Origin: Galeopsis tetrahit
Lineage: Eukaryota; Streptophyta; Magnoliopsida; Lamiales; Lamiaceae
Direction of reading: 5' to 3'
DNA length: 64,000 bases
NCBI GenBank assembly: GCA_963675135.1
Contig: OY776120.1
Span: forward strand, 21,480,001 to 21,544,000
The notes beneath the pieces were generated by a model. The model worked only from the letters and a program-made list of their open reading frames with translations, ran no database searches and was not told where the DNA came from. Every line of letters starts with the position of its first letter. The stretch's first letter is position 1. This document shows positions 23,601-32,616 of this stretch, one piece after another. Made by a program: the position numbers and the translations under genes.

Positions 23601-24493
23601 CTTGGACCTGGAATATACCATGGAGACGGAGCCTCTTCACACGAGAACAATCCATTGCAGTAGAACTTCTTCGATCACTCGAAGCCATTCAACTGCAGCC
23701 CCTTACACCTGATACTTGGAGGTGGAAACTCACGGGAGATGGCATATACAGCGCGAAATCAGCTTACGGAGGCCAAGAGCTGCCGGCTCGAACCCAACCC
23801 TTAGCGGAAGATGCTCTATCGGCCTGTAGACTGATATGGAATAAAGCGACACCCACCAAGTACTCAGGTCTGGCTTGGAAGGTGATTAGGGGTCGGATCG
23901 CCACCCGACTGGAACTGCAAAAGAGGAGAATTCTTAGAGACGATGATGATTTATCCTGCCCTCTATGTGGCGCAGTAGAGGAATCCCACCAACATTTATT
24001 CTTCGACTGCCCTTTCTCGTACACCATATGGGGGTTGCTCAAAAAATGGTTTAACATTAGCTCGCCTCTTCAACCATGGCCTGCAGCTCACTTTCTCCAA
24101 TTCTGCGGCATCCTTGGATATAAGCGCAAAAGGTACGTCTTAGAATGCATTTGGAGTATAACTGTTTGGTTCATTTGGGGCGCCCGAAACAGGAAGATAT
24201 TCGCAGACGAAGATCCGAAACCGGAGAGAATTTTCGATGAAATCAGAGCCAGAGCTTGGAATATTTTCTACCTACAGAAAGGCTGCTCGACAACAGCAAC
24301 GTTTAACGACTGGTGTGCAAATCCAAGACCCATTAGCATCTAGTAAAATGCAATGCCTTTTGTTAATTTTTGCCTGGTGTTCTCTGTTCCTCACTTTTTG
24401 AAGTGATTCTAAGATGTAACTCAACAAACTTCATTTTGAGTACTTCTGGTACTCTACTACATCAATAATAATCTTTTTCTTTTCAAAAAAAAA
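20605..24493 (+). mobile_element. L1-type LINE with intact ORF2, no ORF1
   Basis: The element begins close to the ORF2 start (5' edge approximate) and ends in a poly(A) run at 24485-24493 after a 3' UTR with GAGTACTTCTGGTACTC, a motif also found at the tails of the LINE copies at 17590 and 61900. No ORF1 is present upstream, so the copy is 5'-truncated. Flanking duplications are not clear. It is inserted in the leader of a BBE-like gene remnant. Confidence 0.88.
20639..24343 (+). CDS. LINE ORF2: endonuclease-reverse transcriptase, 1234 aa
   Basis: The start is taken at the ATG giving MRLLSYNTRGLG, the usual beginning of the endonuclease domain; an in-frame GTG at 20621 is less likely. Residues about 1-225 form an exonuclease-endonuclease-phosphatase-type endonuclease (NTRGLG, LQETK, AGDFNA, LDRVF, SDHCPL). 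The reverse transcriptase spans about 455-730 (SPGPDG, FRPISMIN, FAKAFDSVDW, RGLRQGDPLSP and the catalytic HLQYADD). A zinc-knuckle zf-RVT domain lies near 1050-1140 (CPLC...HQHLFFDC). There is no RNase H domain. The frame is uninterrupted, unlike the other two LINE copies, so the enzyme could still be functional in trans, though this copy lacks ORF1. Confidence 0.95.
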   Translation: MRLLSYNTRGLGSGVKRNNVRELITRNRIEVCFLQETKLEAIDDSLSRGLWGTKKCGFVSRPSNGRSGGIATLWDDEYLQCVSAWHTNGLLAVNAIRKIDSADICLINIYAPCHTREKRVLWDTLSLVIQQNRGKQICLAGDFNAVRQSNERVGRTGCNNRREMEDFEHFITANNLFEIPLFGRSFTWYRVDGTCKSKLDRVFLNEDWILADPPSRLQGLPRSISDHCPLVLEDHPLNWGPKPFRFFNAWLNHPSFKEDMKEFWGNLQIEGRYSFIIKEKFKAAKAFFRDWNKRKYGDLEHQIEENQQKLLELDLTDDAMGLDEEEIEQRRKVMNDIYSGCEIRHKMLSQKAKNQWIKEGDANTKFFHKCINARRKANDLSNLSFDGAWLSTPSEIKSAIEVHFKQHFQASSSPRPIIPQGFALHTIKAVDNLFLTGPFTDTEIKEAIWSCESSKSPGPDGFSLAFIKANWEILKEDFQNLFNEFHSNGKFVKGFNPSFIALIPKKQSPTTIGDFRPISMINSYYKVIAKVLARRLSKVIGSVISESQTGFIQGRQILDGVLALNEIIDEAKKKKEERLLFKIDFAKAFDSVDWNFLDDMMRCMGFAPLWCKWIRECVTSASASVLVNGSPSKEFKLERGLRQGDPLSPLLFIIAAEGLSVLINRAISAGLYDTTVVGRKRIPISHLQYADDTILVGEATTKNIWALKCLLVNFEQLSGLKINFSKCSLLGINVDVEVVQEAATFLGCRVGELPMNFLGIQVGINHSKSEAWKEVVQKIKNRINSWEDRQISFGGRITLLNAVLVSLPIYYLSFYRIPKKTLSEIVKLQRNFLWGGGVSSTKIPWVSWNDVCRPKSVGGLGARNLDLFNKSLLGRWAWRIRTEPNALWVKILDSKYDLCSTGTFSVSANRNHASSWWNSIRDLFFADTSSPWFTQNTQKILGDGSSTLLWHERWSDEPTLKERFPRLFTVCSNTEARVSDSGEWVDNTWTWNIPWRRSLFTREQSIAVELLRSLEAIQLQPLTPDTWRWKLTGDGIYSAKSAYGGQELPARTQPLAEDALSACRLIWNKATPTKYSGLAWKVIRGRIATRLELQKRRILRDDDDLSCPLCGAVEESHQHLFFDCPFSYTIWGLLKKWFNISSPLQPWPAAHFLQFCGILGYKRKRYVLECIWSITVWFIWGARNRKIFADEDPKPERIFDEIRARAWNIFYLQKGCSTTATFNDWCANPRPISI

Positions 24494-24642
24494 GTTACAC
24501 TCGATCAGCGTCTATAAGGAAAAGGGATTCAGGTCCTAATTATTTTAATCAGGAGTAATACAACTTGATCGATTAATTAATAAAGAAATGAAGTACACTC
24601 ATGTTACGTTCTTATTATTTTATGCAAAAACCTTTTATATAT

Positions 24643-24927
24643 GGCAAAAACTTGTGTGAGACCGTCTCACGGATCTTTTTCTGTGAGACGGATCCCTTTT
24701 AACCCATATTTAAAAATTTTGGGTAGGATAACCCATATTTTTTTCCAGATTTTGGTTGGTAAAAAAAGTGATAATGTTTAAGTGAAAAGTGATAATATTT
24801 TTAACAAAAGTGACTGTCACTTTTTCCTTAAACACTATCACTTTTTGCTCAAACATTATCACTTTTTATATATGAGGGCCGTCTCACGGATCTCATTCTG
24901 TGAGACGGTCTCACCCAAGACTAGCCC
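24643..24927. mobile_element. MULE-type MITE (GTGAGACCGTCTCAC family)
   Basis: It starts GGCAAAAACTTGTGTGAGAC and ends GTCTCACCCAAGACTAGCCC. The ends match the element at 36262-36540 in reverse. Flanks TTTATATAT (24634-24642) and TATATATAT (24928-24936) agree at 8 of 9 positions. Internal inverted repeats GTGAGACGG..CCGTCTCAC and AAAAAGTGATAATG are prominent. It interrupts the BBE-like remnant between the signal-peptide region and the next codons. Confidence 0.8.
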
Positions 24928-25020
24928 TATATATATTCTCGAGGGCTCCTTATGAAACCCGACATCTTATTCTACTATATGGATAATTGACATGTGTTAT
25001 ATCAAAACGTTCTATATAGT

Positions 25021-25253
25021 ATTAAAAGCGACATGTTTTTTTTAAAATTCAGTAAGGTAAAATATTAATGAAACACAAAAAGCAGAACAAGGGAATCAAA
25101 CTGAAATCTCTCATGATTTTCTTTAACATAAGCTCATGCTCAGGCGGGTGCCTCACCCTAGATGCCTGAGATCGTGTGTTTGATCTCCATCGTTTTCACA
25201 AATATTTTTTTTAAAATTTAAATCGATCTAAATAATTATATATAGAGAAATTA
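25021..25253. other. Spacer upstream of the BBE-like gene
   Basis: AT-rich intergenic DNA with no gene. Homology to 20440 begins at about 25254, so the conserved proximal promoter and leader run from there to the start codon. Confidence 0.4.
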
Positions 25254-25406
25254 AAACATGTAAAATATGCGTCATGATGATTGAGACGATAAGTCCTCTC
25301 CTCACGAAAGGTTTTATTTTAAAAGATTGTACATATATACATGTTCACACTCAGCATCTATATATATTAAAATGGATTCAGGTCCTCCTAATAATTTGAT
25401 CAAGAA

Positions 25407-26990
25407 ATGGAATACCCTCGTATTACGTTTTTATTATTATTTTTTGCAAACCTTCTATTCTCAGGAGCTCCTTATGAAATCTCCCATGATTTTGTCGAAT
25501 GCCTTACTGATCAAGTTGGAGGCTCCAATTCAACAGCCAATTTGATTTACACCCCTCAAAATCCAACATAAGCATTTCTCCTAAAAGCAGGAAATCTAAG
25601 ACCAGTGTCAACCTCTACCGAGAGGCCCGATCTCATCGTGACACCGTATCACGAATCCGAGGTTATTGCAGCAATTTACTGCTCCAAGAAACTCGCACTG
25701 CAGATAAGAATTCGTAGTGGCGGCCATGACTATGAAGGTCTTTCTTACACCTCCGAGAATCCCTTCCTCATTGTCGACATGAGAAACATCCGATCAATAT
25801 CCATAGACGTTGACGAAAAGACTGCACGAGTTCAAGTTGGTGCCACATTAGGCCAATTTTACTACACAATTGCACAGAAAAGCAAGTCTCTTGCTTTTCC
25901 AGCAGGTGTTTGCCCCACCGTCGGAGTGGGCGGCCACTTCAGCGGCGGAGGATATGGCATGATATCACGTAAACATGCGATTGCCTCCGATCACATCATT
26001 GATGCAAAATTAATCAACGCGGATGGCCAAATATTGGACAGAAGAAGCATGGGAGAGGATCTCTTTTGGGCGATCCGAGGAGGGGGAGGAACTAGTTTCG
26101 GAATTGTTCTCGAATTTAAGGTAACATTGGTTACGGTTCCAGAGACAGTGACATTTTTCAATGTCACCAGAACGTCAGAGACGGCGACACAGCTGGTGCA
26201 CCGGTGGCAGGATATTGCCGATAAATTCGACGAAAACCTTGTAGTCAGGCTTTTCTTGAGATCCGTTAACCGAACAATCTCAGCCTCTTTCATGGGGTTG
26301 TACCTGGGCTCCGTTGGCGATCTTTTGCCATTAATGAAGGAGCAGTTTCCGGAGCTCGATTTGGTCGAAAAAGATTGCCTCGAAATGAGTTGGATCGAAT
26401 CAACACTCTTTGAAGCAGGTCTGGGCGATATGCCGCTGGATGTATTGCTTGATACAACTCCACAGGGTATGTTTTTACCGGCATATTTCAAAGGAAAATC
26501 AGACTTCGTGGCAAGTCCAATTCCGATAAATGGGCTGAGAGGGTTATGGGAATTCCTCCACGAAGGTGAAAATTTGGAGGTGCAGTTCAGTCCATATGGA
26601 GGGGTATTGAACACATTCTCAGATTCCGAATCTCCGTTCCCACATCGGAAAGGCAACATATTCATGATCCACTACGGGTTAGAGTGGTCTAGCCCTAACG
26701 AATCAGAACAACACATGGATTGGCTCAGAAGACTTTACAGTTTCATGGCGCGTCACGTGACAAAATCTCCGAGGGCAGCTTATTTAAATTATAGAGATCT
26801 TGATGTTGGAAGGAACGACGTTAATGGTGGGACCACAAGTTACAAAGAAGCAAGTGTTTGGGGACACAAATATTTCAAAAACAATTTCAGAAGATTGGTA
26901 CGCGTGAAGAGCAAGGTTGATCCATCCAACTTCTTCAGAAACGAACAGAGCATTCCTCCTATATCATCTGATTCATGGGGTGTTATGTGA
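25407..26990 (+). pseudogene. BBE-like FAD-linked oxidase, one premature stop
   Basis: The frame from ATG 25407 gives 527 codons, close to the family norm of about 530, with a hydrophobic signal peptide (ITFLLLFFANLLFS). The family (FAD_binding_4 plus C-terminal BBE domain) comprises secreted or vacuolar flavoprotein oxidases acting on alkaloids, cannabinoids, oligosaccharides or monolignols; the substrate here cannot be told. Both residues for bicovalent FAD attachment are present: His in RSGGHDYEG (about residue 107) and Cys in GVCPTVGVGGHFSGGGYG (about 169), spaced 62 apart as in California poppy BBE. The C-terminal motifs NYRDLD and DPSNFFRNEQSIPP are intact. The only lesion seen is a TAA at 25569-25571, codon 55. 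It is intronless, as many family members are. Initiation after the stop would lose the signal peptide. A poly(A) signal AATAAA lies near 27101. Codon 55 may be a recent mutation or a read error. Confidence 0.88.
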
Positions 26991-27803
26991 TGATATGATG
27001 TCCGAGGGCAACTTTTCTTTGTGTGAAATTGGTTCACCTACATTTGTCCAATTATTTTGTTGTTAAATTGTATAATCAGAAACATGTTTAGGAAATTAAT
27101 AAAAGAATGACTTGAAATTTTGAGCACCAGTGATACTCTTTTAATCATAAGCCTTTTCTCTGTCCAAAAAAATAAAATTAAAGCAAACCAGCTAAAACAT
27201 GATACTCTTTGGTAAAATTTACATCCTTTTGCCCAAAAATTTAAAAATTCGCCGTTTTATATTGGGGGTTCCAGCAATTTTGTTGACTTGGCTCCACATG
27301 TATAAAAAAATTGCAACATAAATTGCCACATGTAATAAAAAAAATATTGTTCCAAATAACTCAACTCATGCAACTCAGGCTCAAGAATATTAAGTATGGT
27401 TTTCTTTTTTAGCTAGGTTTTAAGCTTAATTTTATAAACACGCGTATGGTTGTTTATGTGATCTGTGATATTCCCGTTTTTTTTTTTTAAATGCTGCCCA
27501 GCTTTTGAGATGTTCTAAAAGACTCAAGTTAATTAATTAAATAACTAAATAAGAGGGAAAAAGACCAAAAAAATATTAGCTATATTAAGACTTCGCTCAT
27601 AAGTTATTGAACGACTTTAATTTGCAATTTCTTGTAAGATTCATATATACAACTCCTCGGCCCTACTGGCTACTGTTAATTAGATTAACAATTAATTGTT
27701 CTGCAAATATCGACTAACATGCAAGTTTGACTTATTTATCCCTCAAAATTTCTCTTTCCAGTGCAATAATTGTTAGTAAGGAATAGTATTAATAATTAAT
27801 AGC
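26804..27803 (+). repeat. 1-kb block: BBE 3' end and downstream sequence, copy A
   Basis: This block is repeated at 30867-31866 with only a handful of differences. It covers the last 187 bp of the BBE-like coding region, the 3' UTR with AATAAA, and 800 bp of downstream DNA. The two copies directly flank a 3.06-kb insertion (27804-30866). Confidence 0.93.
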
Positions 27804-27956
27804 TATTTGAATATTGTTTTTTGGACCATTTGGTAATTTTTTTATTTTTCGTTTATAATAGTAGAGAAGAACATTTGATATATATATTTTTTTTTAGCAT
27901 TTAAGTGCTTTTAATAAATAGGTCACGTCAAGCTTTGTAAAAAAGAAACTTATAAT

Positions 27957-28431
27957 CACTACAAAAAAATTGAGATTTAGAGACGGATCAGATACCATAA
28001 ATACCGTATCTAAACAGGTTAGAAACGTATTTTGGAACTATTTTCTATCCGTTCCTAATCACATGGTATCTAATGTTAGGAACGATTTTCTAAATTCCGT
28101 TTCTAATAAGGGACGGGTTTGGGACCATTTTTTTCGGTTTCTAAACGATGAACGACCCATTTTGCATCCGGGTCAAGAATACGTCTGAAAATCTGTTTCT
28201 AATTAGAAACGACGTTTTGTCGTCTCTAAATTCGTATCTAAACGAAGAACGACCCGTTTTACATCCGGGTCAAGAATCCGTCGTCCGCAACCCGCAACTC
28301 GAAGCCCAAACTCATCTCAACCCGCAACCCGAAGCCCACCCCAACTATTTAAATGACCATTTATTTGGTCTATGTGAGAATTGAACCCTAGTGGGGTTCA
28401 TGACCCTTTGCTGGGTACCCACCACTTAGAC
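27957..28431. mobile_element. CACTA terminus (family D), with start
   Basis: It begins CACTACAAAAAAATTGAGAT, followed by AGAGACGGATC and GTTTCTAAA-type subterminal repeats and then a reverse-oriented tRNA-like module at about 28379-28431. The same terminus with about 5-8 percent divergence is at 32775-33240. No matching opposite terminus is visible. Confidence 0.75.
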
Positions 28432-29079
28432 AGATAACTCTTTTGTTAGACATATAACTCTTTTGTTTTCTCTTTTAATATTGTATAAGTATATTTTATT
28501 AATAATTTTTTAAATTCATTTAATTTATTTCTTTAACATATATATTCAAATTGTAAATTTTAAATTTGTAAATGTAATTTTTTGTTATTAATTTATAAAT
28601 TGTAGATATGTATTCAATTTTAGTTCATTTAATAAAAGAGTTGGTCTCCTGCATAGTGTGCACCCGTGCACACTAGTGCACATGTAAAACAATATGTATT
28701 ATTCTGACCGAAATTATTTAACAAGTTAAGCATTGTCCAAGTGGTAACAACAACTTTATAAGAGGCGTGGGGTTGCAATTTTTCAGTAACAAAATTATAC
28801 TTTTCAATAATAATAACCACCCAATTTCAATAATAATAGTCACCACTTTTCAATAACAAAAATATCACTTTTCAATAATAAAATTATCACCACTTTACAA
28901 TAAAAAAACTACACTTTTCAATAACAATTACCATTCTTCAATAAAAACAATTAACTACACTTTTCAAATATATATATATATATATATATATATCTCGTAT
29001 TCCTAAATCCTAACAAGACATCAGGCTTTTGAATATAATAATTAAAGCTGTACATTTTGCAGCTAAAACAAAAAAGCTA

Positions 29080-29312
29080 CTCCCTCCATCCGCCTTTAAG
29101 TTTTCCATTTTACCATTTTGGTCCGTCCGCCTATAAGTTTCCCATACTTTTTTTGGTAAGTACTTTTTCTTACACTTCACTTTATATCTTATTTTTTCTC
29201 TCTATCTCTCTCATCTCTCAATCACATCACTTGTACTATATCTATTATTTAATCACTTTTCTTAATCTCTGTGCCAAAAAGTAACGTGAAACTTATAGGC
29301 GGACGGAGGGAG
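29080..29312. mobile_element. Stowaway-type MITE, copy 2
   Basis: Same insertion as 1010-1242, carried along by the segment duplication (CTCCCTCCATCC...GGACGGAGGGAG, TA flanks). Confidence 0.9.
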
Positions 29313-29701
29313 TATAAAATTAGAAAATGGAGGTTTCATCTACATGAAGATTTTTTGTGCTAATTCTTGTAGCGGTGCTTCTCCGAGATGGGCTAGCAGC
29401 CGACGGGGAGGGAAACTATTCATTTTGAAACAATTATGGAGGGAAACTATTCATTCTAAATTTCCGTTATTTCTTCTATTGTATATATAACAACAAAAGT
29501 GCATTGTTTTCCAGACGTCTTCTCGAAGTTTCTATCTCAAACTCGCTTCAGATTGTTGTGTACCAAGCTCGTGTTCATTACATTCCCACCTTCGCTTGAC
29601 CGGGGGTATTAGAGAATATAATAGAATAATATATTATAGGTAACAATCTTTTATTTATGGTTTATATTTATTTCCTTGTTTATCTATTTCCTTATACATC
29701 T

Positions 29702-29817
29702 TTTTTTTTTTATGGAAGTTAAATACGCATCCCTTTTTTTCCCCTCCCCATGACTCGAACCCAGGACCTAAGGCCTAGGTAGTGGTGCTCTAACCACTTG
29801 AGCTATCCCACTTTGTC
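29702..29817 (-). mobile_element. tRNA-derived SINE, copy 2
   Basis: Same insertion as 1632-1746, with the 16-bp duplications at 29686-29701 and 29818-29833. Confidence 0.85.
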
Positions 29818-30377
29818 ATTTCCTTATGCATCTCTTGTAATCCCTATATATAGTGGACCACTCTTATCATCTCATTAACGGTGATTGAATATAATTCTCA
29901 CAGATACGTATCAAAATGTACGACTTCAAATGTTAGTAAATAAGTATTTTATTAATTATCTATTGTTCAATGTATTACTTCAATTCAAATGTATTTTAAA
30001 TTAGAATTTTATTAATTATTTATTGTACACAAAGTTTTAAATTTATATATTATAATAAAGGCTTGATATAAATTAGTATTTTATTAATTATTTATTGTAC
30101 ACAAAGTTTATATATATTGTTATATAAAAGATATTTTCATAGAAAAGATATGAAAGATATAACATAATATTATTATAATATCTATGTTTATCTATATATT
30201 TATCCTAATATATAGAAGATGTGTTTAATTTTTTTATTTTTACTATTTAATAATTAAATAAAAGAGTAAATAAATTAATATAACTCAATTTACAACCCTA
30301 TTCTCGATTCTTAATTATATATATAAACTGTCAAGAAAAGAATCTCAGTCTCCTATGGGTTCAAGATAAGCTGACGT

Positions 30378-30866
30378 CACTACAAGCTAAGAAACAGGGG
30401 GAATAGCAACGGAATTTTTACGACAAATCTAAATTTTATCGCTAAAATCAATTTTTAGCAACAAAATAAAAACTTTTGTCGCTAAATTCTTAGATATAAT
30501 ATTTGCAATAAAATTTATATTTTTCATCGCTATACTCGCAACAAATTACTTCATTTTGTCGTTAATAATCAGAACAACAAGAAAAATTATATTTCGTCTC
30601 TAATATTTTGCGATGAAATAGAAATTCTCATGGCTAATTTTTTAAAATTAATTTTTGCGATGAAATACTTTAATTTCATTGCTAAACTAGAAACAAATTA
30701 ATTTATTTTGTTGTTAATAATAAAAAAATAATGAAAATTATATTTCGTCGCTAATATTTTGCGATTAAATAGAAACTTTCGTGGCTAATTTTTTAAAATT
30801 AAATTTTGTGATGAAATATTTTAATTTCATCGCTAAACTAAAACAAATTAATTTATTTTTTTGTTA
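30378..30866. mobile_element. CACTA (GCGACGAAAT family) left end, truncated copy
   Basis: This is the first 489 bp of the element starting at 2309. It is cut at 30866, where it is fused to BBE coding sequence. Confidence 0.85.
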
Positions 30867-31053
30867 TGTTGGAAGGAACGACGTTAATGGTGGGACCACA
30901 AGTTACAAAGAAGCAAGTGTTTGGGGACACAAATATTTCAAAAACAATTTCAGAAGATTGGTACGCGTGAAGAGCAAGGTTGATCCATCCAACTTCTTCA
31001 GAAACGAACAGAGCATTCCTCCTATATCATCTGATTCATGGGGTGTTATGTGA
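30867..31053 (+). pseudogene. BBE-like 3' coding fragment (copy A')
   Basis: These 187 bp encode the last 61 residues of the BBE-like protein (from VGRNDVNGG to the stop) and match 26804-26990. Upstream is CACTA repeat DNA, so there is no promoter or N-terminus. A chimeric frame starting at 30781 in the repeat reads into it but is not a plausible gene. Confidence 0.92.
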
Positions 31054-31866
31054 TGATATGATGTCCGAGGGCAACTTTTCTTTGTGTGAAATTGGTTCAC
31101 CTACATTTGTCCAATTATTTTGTTGTTAAATTGTATAATCAGAAACATGTTTAGGAAATTAATAAAAGAATGACTTGAAATTTTGAGCACCAGTGATACT
31201 CTTTTAATCATAAGCCTTTTCTCTGTCCAAAAAAATAAAATTAAAGCAAACCAGCTAAAACATGATACTCTTTGGTAAAATTTACATCCTTTTGCCCAAA
31301 AATTAAAAAATTCGCCGTTTTATATTGGGGGTTCCAGCAATTTTGTTGACTTGGCTCCACATGTATAAAAAAATTGCAACATAAATTGCCACATGTAATA
31401 AAAAAAATATTGTTCCAAATAACTCAACTCATGCAACTCAGGCTCAAGAATATTAAGTATGGTTTTCTTTTTTAGCTAGGTTTTAAGCTTAATTTTATAA
31501 ACACGCGTATGGTTGTTTATGTGATCTGTGATATTCCCGTTTTTTTTTTTTAAATGCTGCCCAGCTTTTGAGATGTTCTAAAAGTCTCAAGTTAATTAAT
31601 TAAATAACTAAATAAGAGGGAAAAAGACCAAAAAAATATTAGCTATATTAAGACTTCGCTCATAAGTTATTGAACGACTTTAATTTGCAATTTCTTGTAA
31701 GATTCATATATACAACTCCTCGGCCCTACTGGCTACTGTTAATTAGATTAACAATTAATTGTTCTGCAAATATCGACTAACATGCAAGTTTGACTTATTT
31801 ATCCCTCAAAATTTCAATTTCCAGTGCAATAATTGTTAGTAAGGAATAGTATTAATAATTAATAGC
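30867..31866 (+). repeat. 1-kb BBE 3' block, copy A'
   Basis: Second copy of 26804-27803. Unlike copy A it continues into GTTGAATATTTGTC, the arrangement also seen at 7390, so the right side of A' is the ancestral context. Confidence 0.92.
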
Positions 31867-32616
31867 GTTGAATATTTGTCCGAGATGAAGAAGAGATTTT
31901 TGTAATATCTCGATCAAGAGATTATTTAATTACAATATACTCCATTCTATTCAAAATAAGTATAACGTTTTTGTAAAATAAATAAATAAATATGTGAACT
32001 GATATCTTTAGATATTATATTGTCGGCATTCATTATTTATCGTTGAATGAGCTAGGCCCAAATCACTTGTTATTTTCCTGTATATTTTATATATCCAATG
32101 GTAGGGTTGGCAACCTGCCATGATTTTAGATTCAGGTTATGTAGGAGGGAGAATGCATGGTTCACACTACCTGACAGGGCCTACGGCTCGATCTAGTAAA
32201 GTTCAGCTCGACTTGTTTAATAAACAAGTCAGGCTTGAATTTTTTTAGAAATTCATTTAGTTAAATAAGCTCGGGCTTGAACTTTTTTATAGGTATTTTA
32301 AGTCGAACTCACCTATTTAACTAATTAATACTCCCTCCGTGCCAAAAGGATAATTCCATATTCCTTTTTTGGATGTCCCAAATTATAGCTCCATTTCTTT
32401 TTTTACTTTAGTATTAAATGTTTTATTGTCAATTTTACCCCTACTTAATAAGAGTAATTAATGCTTAACAGATTTTGAAGAATGTAATTTTAAGGGCAAA
32501 ATTGACACATTAGCTAAATTTGACTACATTTATTGAATTTTCTTAATCTGTGTGTAAAGTCAAATGTAGCTATCTTTGTGTGACAGAGGAGTATATAAAA
32601 GTAAAAGAGTAAAGTA
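31867..32616. other. Ancestral BBE-downstream spacer, with a degraded MITE
   Basis: Non-coding. 31867-31960 matches 7390-7520. A degraded Stowaway-like MITE lies at 32331-32591 (CTCCCTCCGTGCC...GACAGAGGAG, TA flanks). The GTTCAGCTCGACTTG / AAGCTCGGGCTTGAAC text at 32190-32300 looks like another old MITE. This 0.75-kb block is missing between copy A and the following segment at 27803/27804. Confidence 0.6.

Larger units (their letters stand above)
20440..24962 (+). pseudogene. 5' remnant of a BBE-like gene, broken by a LINE and a MITE
   Basis: 20440-20560 (AAAATATGTGTCATGATGATTG...) matches 25254-25320, the region just upstream of the main BBE-like gene. 24494-24642 matches 25345-25455, including GGATTCAGGTCCT and the signal-peptide region, and 24940-24962 (GGGCTCCTTATGAAA) matches the codons at 25465-25480. 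The three pieces are separated by the LINE (20605-24493) and the MULE-type MITE (24643-24927). Homology ends after about 24962, so only the leader and first codons survive. The ATG at the position equivalent to 25372 is changed to AGG here. Confidence 0.75.
27804..30866. repeat. Inserted copy of the window-start segment
   Basis: 28076-30866 is nearly identical to 1-2798, including the Stowaway MITE (29080-29312), the SINE (29702-29817 with its 16-bp duplications) and the first 490 bp of the GCGACGAAAT CACTA element (start 30378). 27804-28075 is related to 32618-32890 and presumably matches sequence just left of this window. It ends abruptly at 30866, in the middle of CACTA repeats, where BBE coding sequence resumes. 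It contains no gene. Confidence 0.92.

Noticed and set aside
25105..25200. tRNA- or SINE-like sequence upstream of the BBE-like gene
   Set aside because: A weak B-box-like GTTTGATCTCC exists, but there is no A box at proper spacing and no target duplication.
25327..25545. ATG at 25372 as the BBE start
   Set aside because: That frame does not enter the BBE frame. The ATG at 25407 gives a proper signal peptide and is in phase with the rest.
25991..26665. 224-codon minus-strand frame
   Set aside because: It is antisense to the well-supported BBE-like frame and has no domain.
30781..31053. 90-codon chimeric frame as a new gene
   Set aside because: It joins CACTA repeat text to the last BBE codons at a rearrangement junction; there is no promoter or conserved N-terminus.
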